From an uncultured Alphaproteobacteria bacterium (GTDB lineage: Bacteria; Pseudomonadota; Alphaproteobacteria; HIMB59; GCA-002718135): a stretch of DNA of 64,000 bases. The translations under genes and the position numbers were made by a program. Position 1 is the stretch's first letter. Each line of letters begins with the position of its first letter. The notes beneath the pieces are model-generated. The model was not told the DNA's origin and ran no database searches. It saw nothing but the letters and a program-made list of their open reading frames with translations. Shown here piece after piece: positions 1 to 9,659 of this stretch. The DNA lies in the NCBI GenBank assembly GCA_902595425.1, contig CACJPV010000003.1, forward strand, positions 69,227 through 133,226, written 5' to 3'.

Positions 1-566
1 ATATTGTTATTTGAGTATATTCCTTTTGTTTGATTAAACAGTTCATCCATAGCATCTTTACCTGCTCCTGATACTGATTGATAAGTAGACACAACAACTC
101 TATTAATAATTGCTTTGTCATGAAGAGGTTTTAGCGCCAGTACCATCTGAATTGTAGAACAATTTGGATTAGCAATAATATTACTTCGTTCATCATTATT
201 AAAAAAACTTTCAAGATCTTTGGCATTCACCTCAGGCACAATTAAGGGAACATCCCCTTTCATTCTAAAATGAGATGTATTGTCGATAACTATACAACCA
301 GCTTTTGCTGCCTTAGGCGCAAATTCAGCAGATATTTTCCCTCCAGGAGAGAATAAAGCAATTTGAGTTTTAGAAAAATCAAACTCACTAAGATCTTCAA
401 CTAACAATTTCTCTCCTTTAAATTCAATGGTCTGACCTTTAGAACGTGAAGAGGCAAGTAAAAACAATTGGTCAACAGGAAAATTTTTATCTTCTAAGAT
501 TTGAATGATCTCTCTGCCTACATTTCCAGTAGCTCCAACTATAGCTATATTATATTCAACACTCAC
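1..566 (-). CDS. asd: aspartate-semialdehyde dehydrogenase (partial, C-terminus off the left edge)
   Basis: Reduces aspartyl phosphate to aspartate semialdehyde on the common route to lysine/diaminopimelate, threonine and methionine in the cytoplasm. About 188 codons are visible. The N-terminus reads VSVEYNIAIVGATGNVGREI, a Rossmann GxTGxVG loop for NADP. NPNCSTIQ carries the family's catalytic Cys, and the start is GTG at 566. It begins 4 nt after the leuB stop, so it is the last visible gene of the ffh-rpsP-leu-asd run. No ATG alternative lies upstream without entering leuB. The identification is firm; only the truncation limits it. Confidence 0.95.
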   Translation of the reverse strand, partial: MSVEYNIAIVGATGNVGREIIQILEDKNFPVDQLFLLASSRSKGQTIEFKGEKLLVEDLSEFDFSKTQIALFSPGGKISAEFAPKAAKAGCIVIDNTSHFRMKGDVPLIVPEVNAKDLESFFNNDERSNIIANPNCSTIQMVLALKPLHDKAIINRVVVSTYQSVSGAGKDAMDELFNQTKGIYSNNN

Positions 567-570
567 TTAA

Positions 571-1683
571 TTAATTTCCTGTTATTTTTTTTAATTCATC
601 TATTACAGCTTTTCCCATTTCATGAGTTGATACAACCTTGTTTGTTCCATCGCTAATATCATGAGTTCTTAGTCCTAAAGAAAGAACTGATTGGACTGCT
701 TTTTCAATCAAGTTGCTGTCTTCAACCATATTAAAACTATATTTGAGCATCATTGCAAAACTCATTATCATCGCAAGAGGATTTGCTTTACCTTGTCCTG
801 CTATATCTGGAGCACTACCATGTACAGGTTCGTACATTGCTGATCTTGATCCACTTTCTGTTAATGGGCCTAATGAGGCAGATGGTAACATTCCTAGTGA
901 TCCGGTTAACATTGCTGCTATATCACTCAAAAGATCTCCAAATAAATTATCTGTTAAAATAACATCAAATTGTTTTGGATTTCTAACAAGTTGCATTGCA
1001 CAGTTATCAGCTAGCATATGATGTAATTCAACATCTTGAAATTGGTTTAGGTGAAGATTTGAGACGATGTTTTTCCAAAACATGCCTGTTTCCATTACAT
1101 TAGACTTTTCAACGGATGTAACTTTATTATTTCTCAACCTAGCAAGATCAAATGCTACTCGTGTTATTCTCGAAACTTCTGAAGTTGTATAGCTTTGTGT
1201 ATCAACAGCTTTTTCTTCATTGTCATCTATCTGAGAAACACCTCTGGGTTGACCAAAATAAACTCCACTAGTAAGCTCTCTTATAATAAGTATATCCAAG
1301 CCTTTAACGATTTTGAGTTTTAAAGGTGATGACTCAGCTAATGCGTCAAAAACAACCGCAGGTCTTAAATTTGCAAATAAATCTAGCTCTTTTCTTAGTC
1401 TTAGCAGTGCAGCTTCAGGGCGTTTTTCTCTTTCTACATTTTCCCATTGAGGTCCACCTACCGCACCAAATAAAACAGCATCAGATTCAAGAGCCTCTTG
1501 CATAGTTTTATCACTTATAGAGTCTCCTTCTTTATCATATGCTGTTCCACCAACTAGTCTCTCAGAAATATCGAATGATATTGATCGCGTTTTGGATAAC
1601 CAATCAATAATATTAAGAACCTCATACATCACTTCGTTACCAATACCGTCTCCAGGTAAGACTAATATTTTTTTATTACTCAT
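571..1683 (-). CDS. leuB: 3-isopropylmalate dehydrogenase
   Basis: NAD-dependent oxidative decarboxylation of 3-isopropylmalate in leucine biosynthesis. At 370 aa it has the usual family length. The N-terminus [15 protein letters not shown] is the classic start, [10 protein letters not shown] and [11 protein letters not shown] carry the substrate and Mg2+ residues, and [12 protein letters not shown] is the NAD-binding loop. The ATG directly abuts the leuD stop (TAAATG), so translation is probably coupled. It is third in the leuC-leuD-leuB block and nothing is odd about it. Confidence 0.97.
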   Translation of the reverse strand: MSNKKILVLPGDGIGNEVMYEVLNIIDWLSKTRSISFDISERLVGGTAYDKEGDSISDKTMQEALESDAVLFGAVGGPQWENVEREKRPEAALLRLRKELDLFANLRPAVVFDALAESSPLKLKIVKGLDILIIRELTSGVYFGQPRGVSQIDDNEEKAVDTQSYTTSEVSRITRVAFDLARLRNNKVTSVEKSNVMETGMFWKNIVSNLHLNQFQDVELHHMLADNCAMQLVRNPKQFDVILTDNLFGDLLSDIAAMLTGSLGMLPSASLGPLTESGSRSAMYEPVHGSAPDIAGQGKANPLAMIMSFAMMLKYSFNMVEDSNLIEKAVQSVLSLGLRTHDISDGTNKVVSTHEMGKAVIDELKKITGN

Positions 1684-2286
1684 TTAAATAATCCAAGGAT
1701 GTGATTGGCTTAAAGAAGCTTCATATTGATCAATTTTTTCTTTCTTTTTTAGGGTAAGACCAATATCATCTAAACCTTCAAGTAAACATTTTTTCCTAAA
1801 AGGATCAATTTGAAATTCAATTGTATTTCCATCTTCTAGTTTAATTAGTTGATCCTCAAGATTTATAGTTAAATGATTTTTTTGATTTGCTTGATCCATC
1901 AAAACATCAACTGTTTTTTGGTCAAGACGAATTGGAAGAATTCCATTTTTAAAACAATTATTATAAAATATATCAGCAAAACTTGGAGCAATTATACATC
2001 TAAATCCAAAGTCTAATAGTGACCAAGGTGCATGCTCTCTACTTGATCCACAACCAAAATTGTCTCCAGCAATTAAAATTGAAGCTTGTTTGTATGGATC
2101 CCAATTTAATACAAAATCATTTTTTATATTACCCTGTATGTCATATCTAAGTTCATGAAAAAGGTTTTTTCCAAGACCTGAGCGTTTAATTGTTTTTAAA
2201 AACTGTTTTGGAATAATCATATCAGTGTCAACATTGATCATTGCCAAAGGAGCAGCGATGCCTTTTAAAAGTCCAAATTTTTCCAT
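1684..2286 (-). CDS. leuD: 3-isopropylmalate dehydratase small subunit
   Basis: Swivel-domain subunit of isopropylmalate isomerase, working with LeuC in leucine synthesis. At 200 aa it is the normal size. It shows [14 protein letters not shown] near residue 21 and [15 protein letters not shown] near residue 74, the substrate-loop signature of aconitase-superfamily small subunits. Its ATG overlaps the leuC stop by one base (TAATG), so the two subunits are probably made by coupled translation in equal amounts. Confidence 0.97.
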   Translation of the reverse strand: MEKFGLLKGIAAPLAMINVDTDMIIPKQFLKTIKRSGLGKNLFHELRYDIQGNIKNDFVLNWDPYKQASILIAGDNFGCGSSREHAPWSLLDFGFRCIIAPSFADIFYNNCFKNGILPIRLDQKTVDVLMDQANQKNHLTINLEDQLIKLEDGNTIEFQIDPFRKKCLLEGLDDIGLTLKKKEKIDQYEASLSQSHPWII

Positions 2287-3689
2287 TATAAATCACTTTC
2301 TTGGGCAAAAGTTCCTTTGATAGCTGATGCTGCTGCAACTGCTGGACTTACTAAATGTGTCCTTCCCTCCCTGCCTTGTCTTCCTTCGAAATTCCTATTT
2401 GAAGTTGATGCACATCTTTCTTTTGGTTTTAGTTGATCAGGGTTCATCGCTAAACACATCGAACATCCAGGCTCTCTCCAATCAAAACCCGCTTCAATAA
2501 ATATTTTATCCAATCCTTCACTTTCTGCTTGTTCTTTGACCAAACCTGAACCAGGAACAATCATTGCCTCAACAGATACTTTTTTTCCTTCTACAACTCT
2601 TGCAACTTCTCTTAAATCTTCAATTCTTCCATTTGTACAAGAACCAATAAATACTTTATCAATTTTTATTTTTTCAATTTGTTGATTAGGTTCTAAACCC
2701 ATATATTCTAGTGAACGCTCAACTGCTTTCCTTCTATTAGAGTCTTTTATTGTCTCAGGGTTTGGAACTTTACCATTAATAGGGGCAACATCTTGAGGAC
2801 TTGTTCCCCATGTTATTTGAGGAGTAATATCTTCAGCATTTATATTTATTTCTTTATCGTAACTTGCATTTTCGTCTGAAGGCAGTGACTTCCAAAATGT
2901 CATAGCCTTATCCCAATCCCTTCCTTTAGGAGCGTATGGTCTGCCTTTAATATAATTAAAAGTTTTCTCATCTGGAGCAATTAGACCTGCTCTTGCTCCT
3001 GCTTCAATACTCATGTTACAAATAGTCATTCTGCCTTCCATACTTAATGACTTAATTGCTTCACCAGCGTATTCAATTACGTAACCCGTTCCTCCCGCTG
3101 TACCAATAACCCCTATTATATGAAGAATGATATCTTTTGCTGTAACTCCAGATTTTAAATTACCATTGACTGAAATCTTCATATTTTTTGCAGGTTGTTG
3201 AATGAGAGTCTGACTAGCTAACACATGTTCAACTTCACTTGTTCCTATTCCAAAAGCAAGTGCACCAAATGCTCCATGAGTTGCAGTATGACTATCTCCG
3301 CATACTATTGACATGCCAGGTTGAGTGATTCCTTGCTCAGGGCCAACAATATGAACAATTCCTTGCCTCTTATCCAATAAAGGAAAAAGTGTTACTCCAA
3401 ACTCTTTACAATTGCTTTCAAGTGTTTCTACTTGAATTCTGCTTTCCTCATTATCAATTCCTTTAGATCGATCAGAGGTTGGAACGTTATGATCAGCTAC
3501 TGCAAACGTACTTTCAGGACGGTGTACTTTTCTATTGTTATTTCTTAATCCTTCAAAAGCTTGAGGGCTTGTAACTTCATGAACTAAATGGCGATCAATA
3601 TAAATAAGACATGTGCCATCCTCTTGTATATCAACAAGATGGTGTGACCAGATTTTATCAAATAAAGTTTTAGGACTTGGATGACTCAT
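2286..3689 (-). CDS. leuC: 3-isopropylmalate dehydratase large subunit
   Basis: [4Fe-4S] subunit of isopropylmalate isomerase. The cluster cysteines lie in FIGSCTNGR and GCSMCLAMN, and [13 protein letters not shown] is the substrate region. The reading frame is open to a TTG at 3716. I chose the internal ATG at 3689 because [14 protein letters not shown] matches the family N-terminus, giving 467 aa. Even so its first 20 nt overlap the 3' end of rplS, tying the leucine genes to the ribosomal-protein operon. The leucine pathway's first enzyme (leuA) is not in view. Confidence 0.96.
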   Translation of the reverse strand: MSHPSPKTLFDKIWSHHLVDIQEDGTCLIYIDRHLVHEVTSPQAFEGLRNNNRKVHRPESTFAVADHNVPTSDRSKGIDNEESRIQVETLESNCKEFGVTLFPLLDKRQGIVHIVGPEQGITQPGMSIVCGDSHTATHGAFGALAFGIGTSEVEHVLASQTLIQQPAKNMKISVNGNLKSGVTAKDIILHIIGVIGTAGGTGYVIEYAGEAIKSLSMEGRMTICNMSIEAGARAGLIAPDEKTFNYIKGRPYAPKGRDWDKAMTFWKSLPSDENASYDKEININAEDITPQITWGTSPQDVAPINGKVPNPETIKDSNRRKAVERSLEYMGLEPNQQIEKIKIDKVFIGSCTNGRIEDLREVARVVEGKKVSVEAMIVPGSGLVKEQAESEGLDKIFIEAGFDWREPGCSMCLAMNPDQLKPKERCASTSNRNFEGRQGREGRTHLVSPAVAAASAIKGTFAQESDL

Positions 3690-4257
3690 CCGTATTTTTT
3701 TTGTCCTCTTCAGCAACTTCAGCTAAAGCTTCTGCTTCTACTGGTGCTGATGCTTCAGCCGGAGCTGGCGCTTCTGCTTCTACTGGTGCTTCTGCTTCTG
3801 CTGGCGCTTCTGCTGGTGCTGGTGCTTCAGCTTCAGTTTGTTGATTTTCATTTGTGTTAGCTTCATCAATTATTGCATATTGATCTGCCTCATCTCCTCT
3901 GTCACGATCTGCTATACGTGCGCTCTTACCTGTTCTATCTCTAAGATAGTATAGTTTAGCTCTTCTTACATCGCCTTTACGAACAACCTCAATTTTTTCT
4001 ATTATTGGGCTAAAGAGAGGAAACACTCTTTCAACACCTTCACCATGTGACAGCTTTCTAACTGTAAAATTAGAGTTTACTGATTTATTTTTTCTGGCAA
4101 TACACATTCCTTCAAAAGCTTGTAGTCTTGATTTATCGCCTTCTGTGATTCTTATTGTAACTTTTAAAGTATCTCCAGGACGAAAAGTGGGAATACGTTT
4201 TTTGCCAGTTAATTTTTCAATTTGTTTTTTTTCAAACGTTTCCAATAAGTTGCTCAT
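3670..4257 (-). CDS. rplS: 50S ribosomal protein L19 with acidic Ala/Pro/Glu tail
   Basis: L19 sits at the 30S-50S interface. Residues 1 to about 115 form the normal domain ([47 protein letters not shown]). The protein is 195 aa, whereas L19 is usually near 115-130 aa. The extra roughly 60 residues are a low-complexity [14 protein letters not shown] tail ending in acidic residues. A nearly identical tail sits on rpsP in the same operon, with a 48-bp exact DNA repeat shared between them. It is the last gene of the conserved rpsP-rimM-trmD-rplS block and overlaps leuC. Confidence 0.97.
   Translation of the reverse strand: MSNLLETFEKKQIEKLTGKKRIPTFRPGDTLKVTIRITEGDKSRLQAFEGMCIARKNKSVNSNFTVRKLSHGEGVERVFPLFSPIIEKIEVVRKGDVRRAKLYYLRDRTGKSARIADRDRGDEADQYAIIDEANTNENQQTEAEAPAPAEAPAEAEAPVEAEAPAPAEASAPVEAEALAEVAEEDKKNTDESSKS
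3761..3808. repeat. 48-bp direct repeat, copy 1 (rplS tail)
   Basis: Exactly the same 48 bases occur at 5519-5566 in rpsP, in the same orientation and about 1.76 kb away. It codes for part of the Ala/Pro/Glu tail of L19. Recombination between the copies would delete trmD and rimM, so the locus may be prone to gene conversion rather than deletion. Confidence 0.9.
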
Positions 4258-4260
4258 ATT

Positions 4261-4977
4261 TTAATCCTGTTTTTTTTCTTTTTTAACATACAAATCAGGT
4301 CGAATGTTTTTTGTTTTTTCAACTGATTTGTTAAGTCTCCATGTTTTAATGTTTTCATGATGTCCTGATGTTAATACCTCAGGCACATCATGTTTTTTTC
4401 CTAGAGAGTCCTCCCAAGACTTAGGTCTGGTATATTGAGGATACTCCAGAAGATTATTAGAAAAACTTTCCTCTAACAAACTTTTCGGATGCCCTAATAC
4501 TCCAGGAATGAGACGAATACAACCTTCAAGTAGTACTTGAGCGGCAATCTCTCCACCAGCAAGAACATAATCGCCTATACTAATCTCTTCAAAGTCTAAA
4601 ACGTCTATAGCCCTCTGATCTACACCCTCAAAACGACCACAAAGAATAGTCATTTTTTCCAATTTAGCTAAATTTCTTAGTTTTTCTTGATTTAATGTGG
4701 CTCCTGAGGGGGTAAGATATATTTTTGTAGATTTAATATTATGTTTCTTTGGTAGAGAATTTAGAGCTTTTTCAACTACATCAGGTCTAAGAACCATTCC
4801 TGGCCCTCCTCCAAAAGGCTCGTCATCTATACTCATTCGTTCATCAATTCCAAATTGATGCAGGTCAATAGTCTCTATCTTAAAAATATTTTCTTTAAGA
4901 GCTTTTCCTATTAAAGAATGCTCCAGACTGCCTGGAAACATCTCAGGGTATGCTGTTAATATTTTGATATCAAGCAT
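4261..4977 (-). CDS. trmD: tRNA (guanine-N1-)-methyltransferase
   Basis: SPOUT-fold enzyme that methylates G37 of tRNAs with SAM to prevent frameshifting. It shows LTAYPEMFPGSL at the N-terminus, GGGPGMVLRPDV, LCGRFEGVDQRAID and ISIGDYVLAGGEIA, which together define TrmD and its trefoil-knot SAM site. The frame is open to a TTG at 4983. I chose the ATG at 4977, which gives 238 aa and an 8-nt overlap with rimM. Its place between rimM and rplS is the conserved bacterial order. Confidence 0.97.
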   Translation of the reverse strand: MLDIKILTAYPEMFPGSLEHSLIGKALKENIFKIETIDLHQFGIDERMSIDDEPFGGGPGMVLRPDVVEKALNSLPKKHNIKSTKIYLTPSGATLNQEKLRNLAKLEKMTILCGRFEGVDQRAIDVLDFEEISIGDYVLAGGEIAAQVLLEGCIRLIPGVLGHPKSLLEESFSNNLLEYPQYTRPKSWEDSLGKKHDVPEVLTSGHHENIKTWRLNKSVEKTKNIRPDLYVKKEKKQD

Positions 4978-5482
4978 AATCAATAATTCCCTTCATAGGA
5001 TTAACTAAAATATTTTTATTTTCAATATCCACAGAGATAACATTGTCATCATTTAGAGGTATATAAATTTTGTTTTCTTTAAAAATTATTTCTAATAAAT
5101 CTCCAGCACCAAAATTATCAACACTTATTACTTTGCCTATAAAGTTTCCATCTTTATGAATAATATTGCAGCCAATCAAATCATCTACATAATATTCGTT
5201 AGACTTAGTTTTTGGAAATTTGTCTTTAAAAGCAAATATTTTTTTATTTTTTAAACTTTCAGCATCATCACGATTTCTACAATGTGATGGGAGAGCTACA
5301 CACTTTTCATTTCGCATTTTAATAAAATCAAACTTCCATTCAGTAGATTGATCAAAGTTGTAGTATTCATCTAGTGATTTAAAAACTGGAAAGCTTGTTG
5401 TTAAAAGATTTATTTTTATTTCACCCTTTAATCCAACTGCTGCACCAAAAGTTCCCACATGAACTAAGTTTAATTTGCTCAA
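4970..5482 (-). CDS. rimM: ribosome maturation factor RimM
   Basis: Assists 16S rRNA processing and 30S head assembly by binding S19. At 170 aa it has the N-terminal RimM beta-barrel (VHVGTFGAAVGLKGEIKI) and a C-terminal PRC-barrel (YYVDDLIGCNI ... VISVDNFGAGDLLEI). The start is TTG at 5482, three bases after the rpsP stop, and no ATG fits the family N-terminus. It lies in the standard slot between rpsP and trmD. Confidence 0.95.
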   Translation of the reverse strand: MSKLNLVHVGTFGAAVGLKGEIKINLLTTSFPVFKSLDEYYNFDQSTEWKFDFIKMRNEKCVALPSHCRNRDDAESLKNKKIFAFKDKFPKTKSNEYYVDDLIGCNIIHKDGNFIGKVISVDNFGAGDLLEIIFKENKIYIPLNDDNVISVDIENKNILVNPMKGIIDYA

Positions 5483-5485
5483 CTT

Positions 5486-6001
5486 TTACTCAGTTTTCTT
5501 TTCATCAGCTTTAGCTGGTGCTTCAGCCGGAGCTGGCGCTTCTGCTTCTACTGGTGCTTCTGCTTCAGCCGGAGCTGGCACTTCTGCTTCTACTGGTGCT
5601 TCTGCTTCAGCCGGAGCTGGCACTTCTGCTTCTGCTGGTGCTTCTGCTGGTGCGTTAGCTGCTTCTTCTTTTTCTTTAGCTTCAGCTAATCTTTCTTGTG
5701 CTTTTTTCTTTGGTAAATGTTTTTTTGTTTTTTCAGTAATAGCAGGTTTATCTACCACACCTAAATTACTTAAAAATAATGTTACCCTATCAGATGGTTG
5801 TGCTCCTTTAGCCATCCAGTCTTTTGTTTTTTCTACATCAATCTTTACTCTTTCTGGACTATCTTTTGGCAACATAGGATTATATGTACCTACTTGATCA
5901 ATAAATTTTCCATCTCTCGCGCGTCTTGAGTCAGCAACAACAATTCTGTAAAAAGGTCGTTTTTTAGCTCCCCCACGCGATAATCTTATTCTAACTGGCA
6001 T
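5486..6001 (-). CDS. rpsP: 30S ribosomal protein S16 with acidic Ala/Pro/Glu tail
   Basis: Early-assembly 30S protein. Residues 1 to about 85 are the S16 domain ([34 protein letters not shown]). The protein is 171 aa, about twice the typical length. After a charged linker ([10 protein letters not shown]) the rest is an [20 protein letters not shown] repeat coded by near-identical DNA units of about 36-39 bp. The tail resembles that of rplS in the same operon. Alphaproteobacterial S16 proteins often carry C-terminal extensions, but sharing one with L19 is unusual. Confidence 0.97.
   Translation of the reverse strand: MPVRIRLSRGGAKKRPFYRIVVADSRRARDGKFIDQVGTYNPMLPKDSPERVKIDVEKTKDWMAKGAQPSDRVTLFLSNLGVVDKPAITEKTKKHLPKKKAQERLAEAKEKEEAANAPAEAPAEAEVPAPAEAEAPVEAEVPAPAEAEAPVEAEAPAPAEAPAKADEKKTE
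5519..5566. repeat. 48-bp direct repeat, copy 2 (rpsP tail)
   Basis: Perfect partner of 3761-3808. It is embedded in a tandem array at about 5519-5655 with slightly diverged units that build the S16 tail. Identity at DNA level, not just in amino-acid composition, points to duplication or gene conversion between rpsP and rplS. Confidence 0.9.
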
Positions 6002-6024
6002 AATGTTTCCTTTCTTATTCTAGT

Positions 6025-7383
6025 TTATTTTGGCGGGAAGTTACCTTGCAATTTTTGCATTAAATCACTAGGTATTCCACCTTTACCCATTGACTTCATT
6101 CTCTTCATCATTTTCTGTGATTGGAGAAACTGTTTTAAAAGTTTGTTAACGTCTTGTACTCTTGTTCCAGAGCCTTTTGAAATTCTAATTTTTCTAGAAG
6201 CTTTAATTAAATTAGGATCAGCTCTTTCCTTTTTTGTCATAGAATTAATGATAGCAATTTGATGGTTAATTAGTTTGTCAGAAATTTTATTTTCCGCCAT
6301 TAATTTTTGGGCTTTAGAAACACCCGGCAACATTGAAAGAATGCCGGACACACCGCCCATTTTACCCATCTGCTTTAATTGTTTAGCAAAATCATCTAAA
6401 TCAAAGTTACCTTTTGACATTTTTTTTGCTAAAGATTCCATTTCGTCTTGATCAATGTTTTCAGCAGCCTTTTCAACAAGGCTAACTATATCCCCCATAC
6501 CTAAAATTCTCTGCGCTATTCTTTCAGGATGAAAAGGCTCAAAATTGTCAATTTTTTCTCCAATTCCGATGAATTTTATTGGAGAGTTGGTTATTGATTT
6601 TATAGATAAAGCAGCACCACCTCTACTATCCCCATCAATACGTGTAAGTATCGACCCGGTAATATTTACAGCTTCGCTGAAGCTTTTTGCTACATTTGCA
6701 GCATCTTGTCCTGTCAATGCATCAGCAACGAGCAATGTTTCTTGAGGTTCAAAAATTTTTTCAATCTCTATTAATTCTTTCATCAGCGATTCATCAACTA
6801 CCTGTCTTCCCGCAGTATCAAGAATCACAACATCAATTAAATTTTTTTTTGCGTAGTCAAGTGTTTCACTGACTATCTGATTAGTAGAATTAAAATTATG
6901 ATTAAAAAAATCAACTTGAACTTGTTCAGCTAAAATTTTTAATTGTTCTTGTGCTGCTGGTCTATAAATATCAGCAGAAGATAGTAAAACTTTTTTCTTA
7001 GAAGATTTTACTAAATGATTGGCAAGTTTTGCAACAGAGGTTGTTTTTCCAGATCCCTGAAGTCCACAAAATAAAATTTTTGTCATTTGAGAGGTCGTGA
7101 TATTAAGTGGTTGATTTTCAGCACCAAGAATATTTACCAACTCATCTTGAACAAGCTTGATGATCATCTGATCAGGTTTAATGGACTTTAAAACTTCTTT
7201 TCCTAAAATATTTTCCTTAACTGTACTAATAAAATCCTTAACAACTATTAAAGCAACATCTGCCTCTAATAGAGCAATACGAATTTCTCGGAGAGTTGAT
7301 TCTAAATCTGACTCTGAAATAACTGCTTTACCACGAATACCGCGAACAATTTTTTCAAACTTATCATTTAATGTTTCAAACAT
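6025..7383 (-). CDS. ffh: signal recognition particle protein Ffh (SRP54)
   Basis: GTPase that, with 4.5S RNA, delivers membrane proteins co-translationally to FtsY. The order is an N domain (residues 1-85, FETLNDKFEKIVRGIRG), a G domain with P-loop GLQGSGKTTSVAKLA near residue 110, DTAGR near 192 and TRIDGDSRGGAALS, then a Met-rich M domain (GILSMLPG, QKMMKRMKSMGKGG). The length of 452 aa is normal. It heads the rpsP operon, and its partner ftsY is encoded about 2 kb away on the other strand. No SRP RNA gene was found in the adjacent gap. Confidence 0.97.
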   Translation of the reverse strand: MFETLNDKFEKIVRGIRGKAVISESDLESTLREIRIALLEADVALIVVKDFISTVKENILGKEVLKSIKPDQMIIKLVQDELVNILGAENQPLNITTSQMTKILFCGLQGSGKTTSVAKLANHLVKSSKKKVLLSSADIYRPAAQEQLKILAEQVQVDFFNHNFNSTNQIVSETLDYAKKNLIDVVILDTAGRQVVDESLMKELIEIEKIFEPQETLLVADALTGQDAANVAKSFSEAVNITGSILTRIDGDSRGGAALSIKSITNSPIKFIGIGEKIDNFEPFHPERIAQRILGMGDIVSLVEKAAENIDQDEMESLAKKMSKGNFDLDDFAKQLKQMGKMGGVSGILSMLPGVSKAQKLMAENKISDKLINHQIAIINSMTKKERADPNLIKASRKIRISKGSGTRVQDVNKLLKQFLQSQKMMKRMKSMGKGGIPSDLMQKLQGNFPPK

Positions 7384-7397
7384 ATTTCTCCAATAGC

Positions 7398-7425
7398 ATT
7401 ATAACACCAGGGCACGAAACTCGTG
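7398..7425 (-). promoter_or_regulatory. candidate extended -10 promoter and small hairpin before ffh
   Basis: On the minus strand a TGTTATAAT element (TGn plus a perfect TATAAT at 7403-7398) lies 14 nt before the ffh ATG, and GGAG lies between them. No convincing -35 is present, which suits an extended -10 promoter. A 5-bp inverted repeat (CACGA-GTT-TCGTG, 7413-7425) lies just upstream. The call is by eye only. Confidence 0.35.
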
Positions 7426-7578
7426 GGCTGATGTACCTATCACAATTGTAACAAGCTTTTTATTTTACAATTTAGGATTTATATGAACCCCTCTATTTAT
7501 TGAGACCAATAAAGTCAAGTTTTCTTCAAATTTAAAAAATTTCCAGGATTTCTGGGTAAATTAAGGTATAGAGACTTT

Positions 7579-8397
7579 ATGCAAAAAATAGAATTTACAA
7601 AAATGCATGGACTAGGAAATGATTTTGTTATCATAGATAAAAGATCAAACAAGATTGAAATAAATGAAAATTTAATTCAAAAATTAAGCGACCGCAGAAC
7701 TGGTGCAGGATGTGATCAATTAATAACTATTAATGAGTCAAAAAATAATAACGCAGACATTAGCATTGATATTTTTAATCCAGCAGGAGATAAAGCAGAG
7801 GCATGTGGTAACGGAACAAGATGTGTTGCAAAAATTCTTTTTGATGAAAATAATGAAAAAGAATCTTTAAAAATACTATCGGACGCTGGCACACTAATTG
7901 CCAAAAAAGTTGGAGATCAAATAAGTGTTAATATGGGTATTATTACAACTGACTGGGAAAGGATACCACTTAGTAAAGAAATGAATACATTAGATGTGCC
8001 AATCCATGTTGATGGATTTGATACTGGGATTGCCGTAAATGTTGGTAATCCTCACATAGTTTTTTTTGGGAAATCAATTGAAAATGTTAATTTAAATGAA
8101 ATAGGTCCTAAAATAGAGCAACATCATTTTTTTCCTAATAAAACTAATGTTGAATTCATCGAAGTAGTAAATTCAAATACAATTAAAATGAAGGTATGGG
8201 AGAGAGGAGCAGGAATAACACTTGCTTGTGGTAGCGGTGCTTGTGCTGCTGTTTATGCTGGATGGAAAAAAAAACTAATTGAAAAAAATGCTGAAGTTCA
8301 GCTTGAAAAAGGATCGTTACACATAAGTATAGTTGATAATGAAGCTATTATGACTGGTCCAGCAGAAATTAGTTACAATGGTTATATTCATATTTAA
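7579..8397 (+). CDS. dapF: diaminopimelate epimerase
   Basis: Interconverts LL- and meso-diaminopimelate for lysine and peptidoglycan. At 272 aa it shows the N-terminal FTKMHGLGNDFVIID, the first catalytic Cys in EACGNGTRC and the second in LACGSGACAAV, both with the family's conserved surroundings. It is first of a plus-strand run with mtaB, whose ATG follows 2 nt after its stop. The upstream 195-bp gap (7384-7578) separates it from divergent ffh and holds no gene that I can see. Confidence 0.96.
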   Translation: MQKIEFTKMHGLGNDFVIIDKRSNKIEINENLIQKLSDRRTGAGCDQLITINESKNNNADISIDIFNPAGDKAEACGNGTRCVAKILFDENNEKESLKILSDAGTLIAKKVGDQISVNMGIITTDWERIPLSKEMNTLDVPIHVDGFDTGIAVNVGNPHIVFFGKSIENVNLNEIGPKIEQHHFFPNKTNVEFIEVVNSNTIKMKVWERGAGITLACGSGACAAVYAGWKKKLIEKNAEVQLEKGSLHISIVDNEAIMTGPAEISYNGYIHI

Positions 8398-8399
8398 TA

Positions 8400-9659
8400 A
8401 TGGAAAAGAAAAATTCACTCATAAATCTTGGCTGTAGACTTAACATTTATGAAGGCGAGATTATCAAAAATCATTTGATAAATAGTAATTTAAATAATGT
8501 TACAGTTATAAACTCATGTGCCGTTACTGCTGAAGCAGAAAAAAAAGTTGCATATGAAATCAGAAAAGCAAAAAGAAATAATCCTGAAAATAAAATTATT
8601 GTTACAGGATGTGCTGCTCAAATTAATCCTCAAAAATATGATGCTATTAATGAAGTTGATGTAGTTTTAGGTAATAAAGAAAAGTTAATTTCCAATGTAT
8701 GGAACAGTTTAAATTTTCAAAAATCAATCCAAGTTGAAGATATTTTGTTAGAAAAAAAAACAGTTCCCACTTCTATTGAAAAGTTTGATGGTAAATCAAG
8801 AGCATATATTGAAATTCAACAAGGCTGTGATCACCGTTGTACTTTTTGTATAATTCCTTACGGGAGAGGAAACAATAGAAGTGTACCTGCTGGAGAAATA
8901 GTCGAAAGAATAAAAAAAATAGTTAATAACGGTTACAAAGAAGTTGTGCTGACAGGTGTTGATATAACCGACTATGGTAAAGATTTGCCAGGTAAACCAA
9001 CTTTTTCAAATTTAATCAAACGAATATTAAAGCTTGTTCCTGAGTTAAAACAATTAAGATTATCATCAATAGATTGTGCTGAAATTGACGACGAATTTTG
9101 GGATTTATTATGCGAAAAAAAATTAATGCCTCATTTTCACATTAGTTTGCAAGCTGGAAATAATTTAATTTTAAAAAGGATGAAAAGACGTCATACAAGA
9201 GAAATGGCAATCGACTTTTGTAAAAAAGTATTATCAAAAAGAAAAGAAGCAACTTTTGGGGCTGATTTTATTGCAGGCTTTCCGACTGAGACAGATGAAA
9301 TGTTCAAAGATACTCTAGATTTAGTTGACAAATGTAATCTGACACATCTTCATGTCTTTCCTTATTCACCTCGTAATAATACTCCTGCTGCACGCATGCC
9401 GCAAATTGACAAATCTGTAATCAAAAATAGAGCAAATATTTTGCGAAATAAGGGAATTCAAAAATTTAAAAAACTTATGAATAATAAAATTGGAGAAAAG
9501 GATTTAGTCTTAATAGAAAAAAGCCAAAACGAAAAGTCTATTGGCAAGGATCAAAATTTTTTTAATGTTATTCTGGATGAAAAATTGAAAGAAGGAAATC
9601 TTGTGCCTTGTATTTATATTGGAGCGAATAATAATACATTACTTGCTAGGAGATTATGA
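8400..9659 (+). CDS. mtaB: tRNA t6A37 methylthiotransferase MtaB
   Basis: Radical-SAM enzyme converting t6A37 to ms2t6A37 in ANN-decoding tRNAs. The order is an N-terminal MTTase domain with its own cluster Cys (NLGCRLN, NSCAVTAEAE, VTGCAAQ), a radical-SAM core with CxxxCxxC in QGCDHRCTFCIIPYGRG near residue 140, and a C-terminal TRAM-like part. GADFIAGFPTET and HVFPYSPR are typical. The length of 419 aa is normal. tsaD, for the preceding t6A step, is also in this window at 49.6 kb. Confidence 0.95.
   Translation: MEKKNSLINLGCRLNIYEGEIIKNHLINSNLNNVTVINSCAVTAEAEKKVAYEIRKAKRNNPENKIIVTGCAAQINPQKYDAINEVDVVLGNKEKLISNVWNSLNFQKSIQVEDILLEKKTVPTSIEKFDGKSRAYIEIQQGCDHRCTFCIIPYGRGNNRSVPAGEIVERIKKIVNNGYKEVVLTGVDITDYGKDLPGKPTFSNLIKRILKLVPELKQLRLSSIDCAEIDDEFWDLLCEKKLMPHFHISLQAGNNLILKRMKRRHTREMAIDFCKKVLSKRKEATFGADFIAGFPTETDEMFKDTLDLVDKCNLTHLHVFPYSPRNNTPAARMPQIDKSVIKNRANILRNKGIQKFKKLMNNKIGEKDLVLIEKSQNEKSIGKDQNFFNVILDEKLKEGNLVPCIYIGANNNTLLARRL

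Noticed and set aside
713..1021. Plus-strand frames opposite leuB
   Set aside because: No family similarity and fully inside leuB; they are reading-frame shadows.
5475..5897. Plus-strand Ala/Gly/Ser-rich frame opposite rpsP
   Set aside because: It is the antisense of the S16 tail repeats; the repeat keeps several frames open. rpsP is certain on the other strand.
7384..7578. SRP (4.5S) RNA gene next to ffh
   Set aside because: The conserved GGTCAGG...GGAAGCAGC-type core of SRP RNA is absent on both strands.
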